DNA from: Pseudomonadota bacterium
GTDB taxonomy: Bacteria > Myxococcota_A > UBA796 > GCA-2862545
Assembly: GCA_005776945.1 (NCBI GenBank)
Contig: SXOB01000030.1
Span: 1-64,000 of the forward strand
Direction: 5' to 3'
Length of the DNA: 64,000 nucleotides
The stretch's first letter is position 1, and every line of letters begins with the position of its first letter. A program made the position numbers and the translations under genes. Below the pieces are notes generated by a model. The model ran no database searches. It was not told the origin of the DNA and was given only the letters and a program-made list of their open reading frames with translations. Positions 26,701-35,322 of the stretch are shown here, piece by piece.

Positions 26701-27102
26701 GAGGCCTGCCGGGCGGCATGGGCCGAGGCGATCTACCTGACCGGAGCGCGGACGCGTGCGGTTGAGGCTTTCGATACGGCCGTGAAGCGGCTGACGGAAG
26801 CTGGCGACGTCCCGGCTTTGGTCGATGCCATGTGTTCACGCGCACGGGCGCTGCCAGAACGGCTGGCCATCGACGACCTCGCGGGCCCTCTTGCGGGGCA
26901 CTCCGAGTTCCAGACCCTCCTTCCGCTGAGACTCGAGCTGGCCGTGGCTCAACTTCGGTGGGCGCGTAGCCACGGAGGGGACATCGCGGCCCGCCTTGCG
27001 GAGGTCCGGCAGCTTCGAGGCGCCATCGATGCGCTCAACCATCCGATGGAAGTGGCGGCCCTGCGCCTGCACCCGTGGGCTCGCGCCACGGCGCTTGAGT
27101 GA
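23755..27102 (+). CDS. PknK-like Ser/Thr protein kinase with TPR repeats (2)
   Basis: 1115 residues; GTG 23755 overlaps the stop of the first kinase (GTGA). It is a tandem paralogue. The kinase core has IAQGGMAEVYEV, LALKMLW, HRDLKSANVLV, DFGTARIRD, AAPEQVSGG and RADLYAFGVLLYRL. The following ATPase-like region keeps more of a P-loop than its neighbour, LVTGPQGSGRNRLL (about residues 319-332), but Arg stands where Walker A needs Lys, so ATP hydrolysis is doubtful. Helical TPR-like repeats fill the rest, with segments near the end (RRLGRAQEWVDELVAI, EILIASGQPDLADEVLLPLV) that mirror those of the first protein. Substrates are unknown. The methyltransferase start lies 6 bp past the stop. Confidence 0.92.
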   Translation: MNGFTPRAPSQVGPYRVVRPIAQGGMAEVYEVEHELTNERLALKMLWMPGVAAARFDREYEAMIRLNHPNIARVFTYGVHEGQRWLTLELFVGTPIQVYAKSLGRAGTPRRTEEVVRVAHDLALAIDYVHRRGMVHRDLKSANVLVLGDGRVKLIDFGTARIRDAVERITGEADFVGTFAYAAPEQVSGGRVDHRADLYAFGVLLYRLLTGVRLFDHPDPREIARRHVHQAPEPPRHRVPTLPEELDDLVMSLLAKRPEERPISGRIVAERLERAAGRPMRVGGPGAMGLPDRLIGREVELAAIERFLDRAADAPGALALVTGPQGSGRNRLLSATEASVKRRGWTPVHWFVRRSASDHFGLARLLQQIGGTTVGSDESAGERVAAQLATKVQADGQPIVLLVAGLDVAEEAGARTLEELRLSLSEASEPVVVVATALDRADEPLTPLRRHHADAMRVRIGPLDVRAVGRLVGALLHRRPPPAAIARRVAEASGGLPAYVEEVVRSMLDQGLLRDRSSDPNRVAWPDAERWPIPVPREAEARLWAAFSALPSHARRLLEALSLAGGAARVGVLAGALERTIPETEDDLRRLALDGWIGVSPRDGMARFSVPLGAHAASLGVRAGRRRLLERRLAASVADEPAHERQAHLLMCVGRTRQAGRRAREWGLHHLSHHRPATALAVLEEVVPKLAEGGASDEEIAGAALLYGTCLALARPADPKTGRALADAQRHGAALGDAFQAEVHLVRSWVHRAIGHVPIARKQLDRAWELVLGADEPPLDLAVAIALQLAGSERVAGRLEGAAGWCGRARREAARHGQGVLKAHVDVAVAHWEAASGRAVDAERTARGAVAVLGGAGDLRGLADGMAAWATALHLQGRFSELIEACHATLGPLRDGEVPTWYVRVLLPLARCELALRRLGRAQEWVDELVAIVRPTEHLELRIEAERLRGEILIASGQPDLADEVLLPLVDRAGAAGLTGLGEACRAAWAEAIYLTGARTRAVEAFDTAVKRLTEAGDVPALVDAMCSRARALPERLAIDDLAGPLAGHSEFQTLLPLRLELAVAQLRWARSHGGDIAARLAEVRQLRGAIDALNHPMEVAALRLHPWARATALE

Positions 27103-27108
27103 CGCCTG

Positions 27109-27693
27109 TTGGGCGAGATCCTGGCGTATTGGCGGTGGCGTTGGCAGGCCGCCGGCTCTGCGGCGTGTGTGGCCTTCGACGAAGGATTGGGCGTGGACAC
27201 TGCGGGATGGACGTTGGACTACGAGCCCGCGGCCATCGCCGATGTGGAGGAGATCCTCGATCACCTCGGCGATCGGCCCGATGCCACCTTTGTCGATCTC
27301 GGGTGCGGGAAAGGGCGCGTTCTGATCCTCGCGGCGCGAAGGCGGTTCCGCCGCGTCGTGGGCGTGGAGATCGTCCCGTCGCTCGCATCGACAGCGAGGT
27401 GGAACGTCCAGCGTCCCGACGCGCTTCGCCGTAGCCACGACATCGCGGTGGTGGAGGGGGACGCAGGTGCCCTGCCGCTACCCCTGGGTCCGCTGGTGCT
27501 GTTCTTGTACAACCCCTTCGAGGCGAGCATCGTGGCCTCCGTGGCCCGTCGGGCCGGGGCGGTGGGCGCCACCATCGTGCTTGCCTACCCAAGGGAGGAG
27601 AAGGCGCTGCTCGATGCGGGGTTTCGGGAGGTGGCGCGCAGAGGCGCTTCAGACCTCTTTGACGACTGGCGCGTCTATTCAACGATGCCTTGA
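27109..27693 (+). CDS. class I SAM-dependent methyltransferase
   Basis: 194 residues from TTG 27109, six bases after the kinase stop, so it is likely the third gene of the kinase operon. The N-terminal AFDEGLGVDTAGW and the SAM-binding motif FVDLGCGKGRVLILAARR, followed by an acidic VVGVEIV strand end and VEGDAGALPLPLG, define a Rossmann-fold methyltransferase. The region VLFLYNPFEASIVASVA holds the motif IV-like NPF sequence. Related proteins are small stand-alone enzymes of unknown substrate. It could modify a protein or small molecule under kinase control, but only the co-location supports that. The stop overlaps the putative -35 box of the next gene. Confidence 0.85.
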   Translation: MGEILAYWRWRWQAAGSAACVAFDEGLGVDTAGWTLDYEPAAIADVEEILDHLGDRPDATFVDLGCGKGRVLILAARRRFRRVVGVEIVPSLASTARWNVQRPDALRRSHDIAVVEGDAGALPLPLGPLVLFLYNPFEASIVASVARRAGAVGATIVLAYPREEKALLDAGFREVARRGASDLFDDWRVYSTMP

Positions 27694-27718
27694 GTTGAGG
27701 GCCCATGTCCTGTAGGGT
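27690..27718 (+). promoter_or_regulatory. promoter TTGAGT-N17-TAGGGT, leaderless start
   Basis: TTGAGT at 27690-27695, a 17-base spacer, and TAGGGT at 27713-27718 match a sigma-70-type promoter. The ATG of the giant surface protein begins just 6 bases after the -10 box, so the mRNA would start at or next to the start codon. The second giant paralogue has TAGGAT at the identical distance from its ATG. Confidence 0.45.
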
Positions 27719-27724
27719 GTCGCC

Positions 27725-30700
27725 ATGATGCGTCGTGCCTTGGTGTGGGCCCTTTCGGGGGTCGCGGTTGGGCTGCCTTCGGCAGCGTACGCCCAGTCAG
27801 TTTTGATTTTCTACGATCAGTATGTTTCGCCCGACATTCCGCCGCTTCAGGCCGCAACGGCGCTGGGGTACACGGCGGTGGCGACGAACAGCGCCAGCAC
27901 GTTCCAGACCCAGTACGACGGGGGCGCTTGGGACCTTGTCGTCGTCGACTCTGCCTACAACTTTATCCCGACCGAGATCCGGAACCGGACGCTGGACCGG
28001 ATCACGGTCGCGAAGCCGCTGATCTTTCACTATTGGAATCTAGACGGGGAGACGGCGGTCAAGTCGGCCTTGGGCGTGACGACGGTCGAGTTCACGACGC
28101 AGCGGAACACGCACAAGTGCACGGCGAGCCCAACGGACCTTCACGGCGGCGTGTCGCCGCTGCCGAACCCGATGCTGTTCAAGTCGCCCGACCCGATCCT
28201 CGACAACGGCGATCAGCTCACGCCCATTGCGGGCGGGACGAAGGTCGACTGCTTCGACAGCGGCGTGGGACCGGGGTCGATTGCCGTCGTCAACGCGGGC
28301 CTGACGATTCTCAATGGCCTGAGCCCCATCGACTACAACGGTCGCGATGGTGACGCTGACGGCACCGACGACATCGTCGAGCTGTACATCAACGAGTACA
28401 CGCTGCTCATCACGCCGTCGCCGGAAGACTGCGACGACACGCTCGACAACGACTTCGACGGGCTGACGGATTGCGCCGACCTGGTCGACTGCGAGTTGGA
28501 CCCCGTTTGTGACGAGGTTTGTGATGACAGCCTCGACAATGACTTCGACGGCGACGTCGACTGCGAAGATCCAGACTGCGTGGGCCAGCCCGAGTGCCTG
28601 GAGGACTGTGACGACGGCGTCGACAACGACTTCGACGGGCTGACGGACTGCCTGGACAGCCTGGACTGCACGACGGATCCGGCGTGTGCCGAGGACTGCA
28701 CGAACTTCCTCGACGACGATGTCGACGGGCTCAAGGACTGCGCCGATCCGGACTGCGCCTTGGATCCCGCGTGTGCGGAAATCTGCGACGACGGGATCGA
28801 CAACGACTTTGATGGGCTCAAGGACTGCGCCGACGGCGACTGTTTCGGCGACCCGGCATGTGGCGAGGATTGTTCCAACGGCGTCGACGACGACTTCGAT
28901 GGCCACAAGGACTGCGCCGACGCCGACTGCGCCGGCGATCCCGCGTGTATGGAGGTCTGTGACGACGGGATCGACAACGACCTAGACGCGATGATCGACT
29001 GCGTCGATGCCGACTGCTGGGAACTCGCGACCTGCTGCGACGACGATCAAGACGGCTTCGTCGATCGTGAGGGCACCTGTGGCGGCGGAGATTGCGACGA
29101 CCGCGTCTTCGACGTCGGAGACTTGGACTTCGACCTCGTGCCCGACACCTGCGACAACTGCGACGCGGCTGCCAATTTCGACCAGGCCGACGCCGACGGA
29201 GACACGGTTGGCGACGCGTGCGACGCCTGCCCGGGTGAGGACGACCTCGACGATGGCGACGGCGACGGCGCGCCCGCGGCGTGCGACAACTGCCCTGTTG
29301 ACCCCAATCCGTCGCAAGCCGATGGCGATGTCGACGGTGTGGGCGACACTTGCGACACGTGTCCAGGCCACGACGACAACGAGGACGGCGACGGAGACGT
29401 GATCGCCGACGGCTGCGACAATTGCATTCTCGACAACAATCCCGATCAGTTCGACGACGACCTCGACGGCGTGGGCGACGTCTGCGACGCGTGCCCCGGC
29501 TTCGACGACAACGATGACGTCGACGTGGATGGCGTGGCCGACGGCTGCGACCTTTGCCCGGAGGTCTCCGACCCCGGCCAGGAAGACGCAGACCTCGACA
29601 CGGTCGGAGATGCCTGCGACGTTTGCCCCGGCGCCGACGACCTCGCCGACATCGACGGCGACAGCGACCCCGACGACTGCGACAACTGCCCGGAAGATCC
29701 GAATCCGTCCCAAGTCGACGTAGACGGTGACGGTGTTGGCAACGTCTGCGACACTTGCAATGGCTTCGACGACCTCGACGATTTCGATGTGGACGGCGTG
29801 GCCGACGGTTGCGACGTGTGCCCCGACGTGGCCGACCCGGGTCAAGAAGACGCCGACCTCGATGGTGTGGGCGACCTCTGCGACGCCTGCCCTGGATTCG
29901 ACGACCTCGACGACGACGACCTGGATGTCGTCCCCAACGACTGCGACAACTGTCCCGACGACGGGAATGCCGACCAGGCGGACGCCGATGCCGACGGCGT
30001 CGGCGACGTGTGTGACGTGTGCCCTGACTCGGACGACTCGCTCGACGAGGACGGGGATGGTCACGTCGACGGTTGTGACAACTGTCCGCTCGACCCGAAT
30101 CCGACCCAGAAGGACGACGATGGCGACTTCGTCGGCAACGCCTGTGACGCGTGCCCGGGAGCCGACGATCTCGCAGACGAGGACGTGGACCTCGTCCCCG
30201 ACGCCTGCGACGTCTGCCCCTCTGTCGCGGACCCCGGCCAAGAGGACGCCGACTTCGACGGGAACGGGGATGCTTGCGACCTTTGCGCCGGGTCGGATGA
30301 CTTCCTCGACCGGGACGGCGACGTCGTCCCCGACGACTGCGACAACTGCGCCGACGACATCAACGCCGATCAGGCCGACGTCGACGTGGACCTCGTGGGC
30401 GACGTGTGCGACGCGTGCCCGGGTTCAGACGATCGGGTGGATGAAGACGCCGACGGCGTCGCCGATGGTTGCGACGCTTGTGTCGGCCACGACGACAACC
30501 TCGACACGGACGTGGACGGGGTGGCCGACGGCTGCGACGGCTGTCCGCTCGATTCCGACCCCGGGCAGGAAGATGCCGACTTGGACGGGGTGGGCGACGC
30601 CTGCGATCGTTGCGTCGGCTCTGACGACCGCGAGGACATCGACGCGGACAGCGCCCCGGACGCGTGTGACAACTGCGCCGATGATGCGAACGCCGACCAA

Positions 30701-33184
30701 GCCGACGAAGACCTCGACGGAAACGGCGACGTTTGCGACGTTTGCCCCGGCTCGGATGACTTCCTCGACGAGGACATCGACACGTTTGCCGATGGCTGCG
30801 ACAACTGCGTCGGTCTGACCAACGACCAGGCCGACGAGGACTTCGACCTCGTTGGTGACGCGTGCGATGTCTGCCCCGGATTCGACGACCTTCAGGACGA
30901 CGACGGCGACACGGTTCCCAACGGGTGCGATGACTGCGTCGGCGACCTGGTGGACGATGACGGCGACGGCGTGGCCAATGCTTGCGACGTCTGTCCAGGC
31001 CACCCCGACGACCTCGACGACGACCTCGATGCCGTCGCTGACGGCTGTGACAATTGTGTGGGCCTCGGCAACGATCAGGCCGACGACGACGCCGACGGCG
31101 CGGGCGACGCCTGCGACCTTTGCCTCGGCGTGGCCGACGACCAGAGCGATGGCGACGGCGACGCCGTTGGCGACGCTTGCGACGTTTGTCCGGCGACGCT
31201 CGATCCGGGTCAGGCCGATGGCGACGGTGACGGCGTGGGCGATGCCTGCGACATCTGCCCGTCGTCGGGCTGCGACACGCCATGTGGCGACGTCGATCTC
31301 GACGGCGACGTGGACGTCTCCGACGTCACCACGTTGGCGACCAAGCTTGCGACGGGCGTTGTCGTCCCGTCAGAGTGCCAGCTTTGGGGTGGCGACCTCG
31401 ATGGCGACGGTTCGGTCACGGCGGCGGACGCTGACTTGTTGGCCGACCACGTCGTTGGCGGGGCCCCCATCGACTGCCGCGACAGCCAGGCCGACACCGA
31501 CGGCGACAGCGTGGGGGACGACTGCGACATCTGTCCCGGCGGGGACGACCGCGCCGAGTCGGACGCCGACGGCGTTCCCGACGATTGTGACGCATGTCCG
31601 GGTGGCGACGACCGTCAGGAGTCGGATGCGGACACAGTTCCCGACGACTGTGACGTCTGCGATGGTGGTGATGACCGCCTCGACGGTGACCTCGACGGAA
31701 TCCCCGACGACTGCGACGATTGTGACGGCACGGCGGATGACGCCGACGGCGACGGTGTCGCCGATCCCTGCGACATCTGCGAGGGCTTCGCCGACGACGT
31801 CGATACCGACCTCGACCTGGTGCCCGACGGCTGCGACGCCTGCGAAGGCTTCGACGACGCCCTGGACACGGACGAAGACGCCATTCCGGACGACTGCGAC
31901 GACTGCATCGCTCCCGATGTCGACTCGGACAGCGACGGGCTGGACGACGACTGCGACCCGTGCCCGGATTTGGCCGATGAGGCCGATTTCGACGGCGATG
32001 GCGCTTTCAGCTGCGATGACTGCGACGACGATGCCCCAGCGCTGCATCCGTTCGACCTCGATGCCGACGGCGTGAGCAGTTGCGACGGCGACTGCCACGA
32101 CGGCGACGCGGAGATCGCGCCGGGCCTGACCGAGCTGGCCAACGGGATCGACGACGACTGCGACGGGGTCGTCGACGAGGGAACCGACCTTGGCGACGGC
32201 GACGGCGACGGCGTGGCCGAAGCGGGCGGGGATTGTAACGACGCCGACCCCGCGATTCACCCCGGCGCCCGAGAGGTGTGCAACGCCAAGGATGACGACT
32301 GCGACGGTGTCGTCGACGAGACCACCGAGTGCTTCGACGACGACCTCGACGGGTTCTGCGAGGGGCCAAACTGCACGGATGGGTCCGATCCGGGTGATTG
32401 TGTGGATTCCAACGTCGCCATCCACCCCGACGCGGAGGAGGTGGCCGACAACGGCATTGACGACGACTGCGACGGCATCGTCGACGACGGCTCACCCGAT
32501 GACGATGGTGACGGCTTTGCCGACACGGTCGACTGCGAACCCGGTGACCCGACGGTGCACGAGGGCGCGCCGGAGTTGGTCGACGGGCTCGACAACGACT
32601 GCGACGGCCAGATCGATGAAGGACGCGACAGCTTTGACGACGACGGTGATGGCCTGAGCGAAGACCTCGGCGACTGCAATGACGCCGACGACAGGGTGTT
32701 CCCGGGCGCCGAGGAGACCGGAAATGGCGTGGACGACGACTGCGACGGCCTCCTGGACGAGGGGACCGACGCAGTCGACGACGATGGCGATGGTCTGACC
32801 GAGGTCGATGGCGACTGCGATGACGACAACGTCGACATCCACCCCGGGGCGCCTGAGCTGCCCAACGGGTTGGACGACGACTGCGACGGGCAGATCGACG
32901 AAGGCACCGACGACCTCGACGCCGACGGATGGACGGTCGAAGCCGGAGACTGCGACGACGAGAACGGTTGGGTGAATCCCGAGCGCCTCGAGGACTGCTA
33001 CGACGGCCTCGACAACAACTGCGACGGCGAGGTCGACTGCGACGACAGTCGGACGCCGGAGGACGAAGAGGAAATCGGGACCTGTGGCTGCCAAGGCGCG
33101 CCCAACCTGCCCTGGCCCGCAGCGATGCTGCTTTGGGCACGGTTGCGCCGTCGCAGCGCATCAGGCGCGCAGGTCCGCGGATAG
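27725..33184 (+). CDS. giant Asp-rich surface protein: MopE, TSP3 and dockerin-like repeats, MYXO-CTERM-like tag
   Basis: 1819 residues; start ATG 27725 or the adjacent 27728. A 24-residue signal ([23 protein letters not shown]) precedes a roughly 200-residue globular domain ([21 protein letters not shown]...) of unknown fold. Then come seven MopE-type units ([18 protein letters not shown]) at about 234-440, some 33 TSP3 calcium units (CDNCPxDxNPxQxDxDxDGVGDxCD) at about 457-1178, and a dockerin-like pair ([36 protein letters not shown]) near 1180-1250. About nine more TSP3-like units and seven or so MopE metal-binding motifs follow. The C-terminus, [15 protein letters not shown] then [13 protein letters not shown], is a Cys-x-Cys/short helix/Arg tag like MYXO-CTERM, implying sorting to the cell surface. 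Likely a calcium-stiffened surface fibre or adhesin. Confidence 0.93.
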   Translation: MMRRALVWALSGVAVGLPSAAYAQSVLIFYDQYVSPDIPPLQAATALGYTAVATNSASTFQTQYDGGAWDLVVVDSAYNFIPTEIRNRTLDRITVAKPLIFHYWNLDGETAVKSALGVTTVEFTTQRNTHKCTASPTDLHGGVSPLPNPMLFKSPDPILDNGDQLTPIAGGTKVDCFDSGVGPGSIAVVNAGLTILNGLSPIDYNGRDGDADGTDDIVELYINEYTLLITPSPEDCDDTLDNDFDGLTDCADLVDCELDPVCDEVCDDSLDNDFDGDVDCEDPDCVGQPECLEDCDDGVDNDFDGLTDCLDSLDCTTDPACAEDCTNFLDDDVDGLKDCADPDCALDPACAEICDDGIDNDFDGLKDCADGDCFGDPACGEDCSNGVDDDFDGHKDCADADCAGDPACMEVCDDGIDNDLDAMIDCVDADCWELATCCDDDQDGFVDREGTCGGGDCDDRVFDVGDLDFDLVPDTCDNCDAAANFDQADADGDTVGDACDACPGEDDLDDGDGDGAPAACDNCPVDPNPSQADGDVDGVGDTCDTCPGHDDNEDGDGDVIADGCDNCILDNNPDQFDDDLDGVGDVCDACPGFDDNDDVDVDGVADGCDLCPEVSDPGQEDADLDTVGDACDVCPGADDLADIDGDSDPDDCDNCPEDPNPSQVDVDGDGVGNVCDTCNGFDDLDDFDVDGVADGCDVCPDVADPGQEDADLDGVGDLCDACPGFDDLDDDDLDVVPNDCDNCPDDGNADQADADADGVGDVCDVCPDSDDSLDEDGDGHVDGCDNCPLDPNPTQKDDDGDFVGNACDACPGADDLADEDVDLVPDACDVCPSVADPGQEDADFDGNGDACDLCAGSDDFLDRDGDVVPDDCDNCADDINADQADVDVDLVGDVCDACPGSDDRVDEDADGVADGCDACVGHDDNLDTDVDGVADGCDGCPLDSDPGQEDADLDGVGDACDRCVGSDDREDIDADSAPDACDNCADDANADQADEDLDGNGDVCDVCPGSDDFLDEDIDTFADGCDNCVGLTNDQADEDFDLVGDACDVCPGFDDLQDDDGDTVPNGCDDCVGDLVDDDGDGVANACDVCPGHPDDLDDDLDAVADGCDNCVGLGNDQADDDADGAGDACDLCLGVADDQSDGDGDAVGDACDVCPATLDPGQADGDGDGVGDACDICPSSGCDTPCGDVDLDGDVDVSDVTTLATKLATGVVVPSECQLWGGDLDGDGSVTAADADLLADHVVGGAPIDCRDSQADTDGDSVGDDCDICPGGDDRAESDADGVPDDCDACPGGDDRQESDADTVPDDCDVCDGGDDRLDGDLDGIPDDCDDCDGTADDADGDGVADPCDICEGFADDVDTDLDLVPDGCDACEGFDDALDTDEDAIPDDCDDCIAPDVDSDSDGLDDDCDPCPDLADEADFDGDGAFSCDDCDDDAPALHPFDLDADGVSSCDGDCHDGDAEIAPGLTELANGIDDDCDGVVDEGTDLGDGDGDGVAEAGGDCNDADPAIHPGAREVCNAKDDDCDGVVDETTECFDDDLDGFCEGPNCTDGSDPGDCVDSNVAIHPDAEEVADNGIDDDCDGIVDDGSPDDDGDGFADTVDCEPGDPTVHEGAPELVDGLDNDCDGQIDEGRDSFDDDGDGLSEDLGDCNDADDRVFPGAEETGNGVDDDCDGLLDEGTDAVDDDGDGLTEVDGDCDDDNVDIHPGAPELPNGLDDDCDGQIDEGTDDLDADGWTVEAGDCDDENGWVNPERLEDCYDGLDNNCDGEVDCDDSRTPEDEEEIGTCGCQGAPNLPWPAAMLLWARLRRRSASGAQVRG
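29095..31262 (+). repeat. tandem TSP3 repeat block in giant protein 1
   Basis: About 33 units, each roughly 20-25 codons, with the pattern CDxCP-x-DD/xN-x-Q-x-D-x-D-x-DG-x-GD/AD. Aligned by eye with the paralogue (about 27 units), this copy carries six extra units near 29281-29700, and those extra units resemble the ones right after them, pointing to internal duplication. Confidence 0.7.
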
Positions 33185-33202
33185 ACGCGGCCCGGAGGCG
33201 CC

Positions 33203-33691
33203 GTGTTCGTCGTGTGGTGGGGGTGCCGTGCTGCCGTCGACCAATTTGCGGCGGGTGACGTGCTTGCGTGTCTCGACCGGGCGGCCGACCTCCCGGTGGA
33301 TGGCGCGTTGCTTCGCGCCGCGCCGGACCCGACGATCGACTGGCTCGCCGAAAGTAGCGGTTTGTGTAGACTCGATGTGGTTCCGACGATGAGCAGCACG
33401 GGTGCTGAGGTTTGCGACCGTTTCGTAGGCGCCGATTTGACTGACGCGTCGGCTTGGTTGTCCTACAACTCGCCGGCCGCGGACGACGTAGGCCTCGTCG
33501 AGGGCGTGGATTGCACCTTTCACGGAGAAGGTTGGGCGTGTGAGCTCATCTTCCCAGAGGCGCCTCAGGAGGGAGGGACGGCGGCGCTGGCGTTCACCGA
33601 TCCCGGCTGCACGGAAGTTCATTATGGCGTCTACGCGTACGCGTTCGAGGCGGACGGATCGAGTGACCTGGTCGTTCAGGCGGTGGATTGA
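33203..33691 (+). CDS. small lipoprotein of unknown function
   Basis: 162 residues from GTG 33203, preceded by GGAGGCGCC. The N-terminus MFVVWWGC would be one of the shortest lipoprotein signals in the window. The mature part has about six further Cys, e.g. VLACLDRA, GLCRLDVVP, AEVCDRF, GVDCTFHGEGWACEL and DPGCTEVHYG, and acidic loops; it looks like a small secreted beta protein with disulfides. I do not recognise the family. It starts 18 bases after the giant protein and its stop shares one base with the next start (TGATG), so it sits in one operon with the giant and the beta-helix lipoprotein. An accessory role on the cell surface is inference from that position only. Confidence 0.75.
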   Translation: MFVVWWGCRAAVDQFAAGDVLACLDRAADLPVDGALLRAAPDPTIDWLAESSGLCRLDVVPTMSSTGAEVCDRFVGADLTDASAWLSYNSPAADDVGLVEGVDCTFHGEGWACELIFPEAPQEGGTAALAFTDPGCTEVHYGVYAYAFEADGSSDLVVQAVD

Positions 33692-35310
33692 TGGGCTTCG
33701 CTTGGATGTTGTGGGCGTGCGGACAGGCCGAGGATTGCGTGACGCCGCCCGACGCGGACGGCGATGGCCATAGGGCCCAGGGCGCCTGTGAGGTGACGAC
33801 GCCGGTCGATTGTGACGACGCTGACCCGGCGATTCGCCCAGGCGCGGTCGAGCGGTGCGACGGCATCGACAACGATTGCTCGGGAGCGGTGGATGACGAA
33901 CCGAGCGCCGACCCCTGGTTCGTCGATGCCGATGCCGATGGCGTCGGCGGCGATTTGGGCTCAGGGTGCCGGCCAGCGGAGGGTGGTTCCGACGTCTCCG
34001 GAGATTGCGACGACGCGGATTCCGACATCTTCCCTGGGGCGCTGGAACGCTGCAATGGTCTGGACGACGACTGCGACGGCGCTGCAGAAGATCGGTCCGT
34101 TCCGGCAGAGTACCCGACGTTGGCAGACGCCTTGGCCGCCGCGGCCGACGGCGAGGTGATTTGTTTGGCGGCGGGAACCCATGTGGGTGGCGCCGATTGG
34201 GGCAACAAGGCCGTCACCGTGACGGGCGAAGGGGCAGATCTCACGGTTCTGGAGGGCGGATCCCCGATCGTCGCGATGTCCGGCGATGGTGTGTTGAGCG
34301 GCGTCACGCTGCGCGGCGGCGTTGGGGATGTGGGTGCATCCGTGCGTTGGACCGGCGGCTCGCCGACATTGTCCCAAGCGGTCATCGAAGGCGCAAGCTG
34401 CGGCTCGACGGAGTCCTGTCAGGGCCTCGCCGTGTGGGCGTCCGGCACGACGGGTAGCCTCGTGGACGTCACCGTGTCGGGCATCGTCCTGGATCGACAG
34501 GCGTCGGAACTGCAAGGGGGCGTGTTTTGGCTCGAGGACAGCCCCCTGACGATGGAACGGCTCACGGTGGCAAGCAATAGCTTGGTCGTGGATGGCGAAG
34601 GCGGGTTCGACGTTCAAGGCGGCCTCGCGTACCTGAGAAGGAGCGCGGCGACGTGCCTGGGCTGCACCTTTGTCGGCAACGACGTGCTCGGCGAGGACGT
34701 GCTCGGCGGACTTTTCGACCTCGCCGACGCCTCCGACCTCTATATGGAAAATGGACGGATTCTCGCGAATACTGTCACGGCGCTGGGATTCGACCCGGAA
34801 ATCGAAGGTGGCGTGTTCCGAATGGGCGCGCCGGCCACGGTGCCGGAGCTCCAACAGGTCGACATGGTGGGGAACGTTATCGACGGTGGCGCGCTGACGG
34901 GAGGCCTGTTCTGGGTCGCAAACGCCGGCCAGGCCGCTTCGCGTTGCGGAGTGATCATCGCGAACAGCATCCTGTCCACGAACGACATCGGAGGCGGGTC
35001 GGGACGAATCCTCGCGGTAGAGACGGGCCAGGCGCATTCCGTGTCGATCGTGTACAGCGACGTGACCGACATGGGTGTCAAGGACCTCTACGACCACTTC
35101 CCTGGCCCGAACCTGGCGGACGGCAACTTGGACACGCCGCCACTGTTCGTGGACACGGCGAGCGAGGATGCCGGCGCGTGGGACCTGCACCTGCTTGAGG
35201 TTTCGCCACTCGTCGACGCCGGGGACCCCGCGCGCTCGGACGCTGACGGGTCCAAGTGCGACATGGGTTCGTGGGGCGGCGCAGGCGCGGGAATCTGGAT
35301 GGCCGAGTAG
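33691..35310 (+). CDS. MopE-motif lipoprotein with parallel beta-helix domain
   Basis: 539 residues from ATG 33691 (TGATG overlap with the previous gene). Signal MGFAWMLWAC with Cys10. Residues 15-140 carry MopE-type motifs: DCDDADPAIRPGAVERCDGIDNDCSG and [26 protein letters not shown] are the clearest. From RSVPAEYPTLADALAAAADGEVICLAAGTHVGG onward the sequence is a right-handed parallel beta-helix of the pectate-lyase/PbH1 type, with ladders such as VTLRGG, VDVTVSGIVLDR, MERLTVASNSL, CTFVGNDVLG, MVGNVIDGG and IANSILSTND. The end (PLFVDTASEDAGAWDLHLLEVSPLVDAGDP) is the usual terminal signature of such proteins. Lyase active sites are not evident, so a binding or adhesion role is more likely. 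Confidence 0.88.
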   Translation: MGFAWMLWACGQAEDCVTPPDADGDGHRAQGACEVTTPVDCDDADPAIRPGAVERCDGIDNDCSGAVDDEPSADPWFVDADADGVGGDLGSGCRPAEGGSDVSGDCDDADSDIFPGALERCNGLDDDCDGAAEDRSVPAEYPTLADALAAAADGEVICLAAGTHVGGADWGNKAVTVTGEGADLTVLEGGSPIVAMSGDGVLSGVTLRGGVGDVGASVRWTGGSPTLSQAVIEGASCGSTESCQGLAVWASGTTGSLVDVTVSGIVLDRQASELQGGVFWLEDSPLTMERLTVASNSLVVDGEGGFDVQGGLAYLRRSAATCLGCTFVGNDVLGEDVLGGLFDLADASDLYMENGRILANTVTALGFDPEIEGGVFRMGAPATVPELQQVDMVGNVIDGGALTGGLFWVANAGQAASRCGVIIANSILSTNDIGGGSGRILAVETGQAHSVSIVYSDVTDMGVKDLYDHFPGPNLADGNLDTPPLFVDTASEDAGAWDLHLLEVSPLVDAGDPARSDADGSKCDMGSWGGAGAGIWMAE

Positions 35311-35322
35311 GCCACCGCCGGC

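Noticed and set aside
28400-33100. CRISPR-like regular spacing of short repeats
   Set aside because: The periodicity is that of in-frame TSP3/MopE codons with degenerate third positions, without identical direct repeats or unique spacers.
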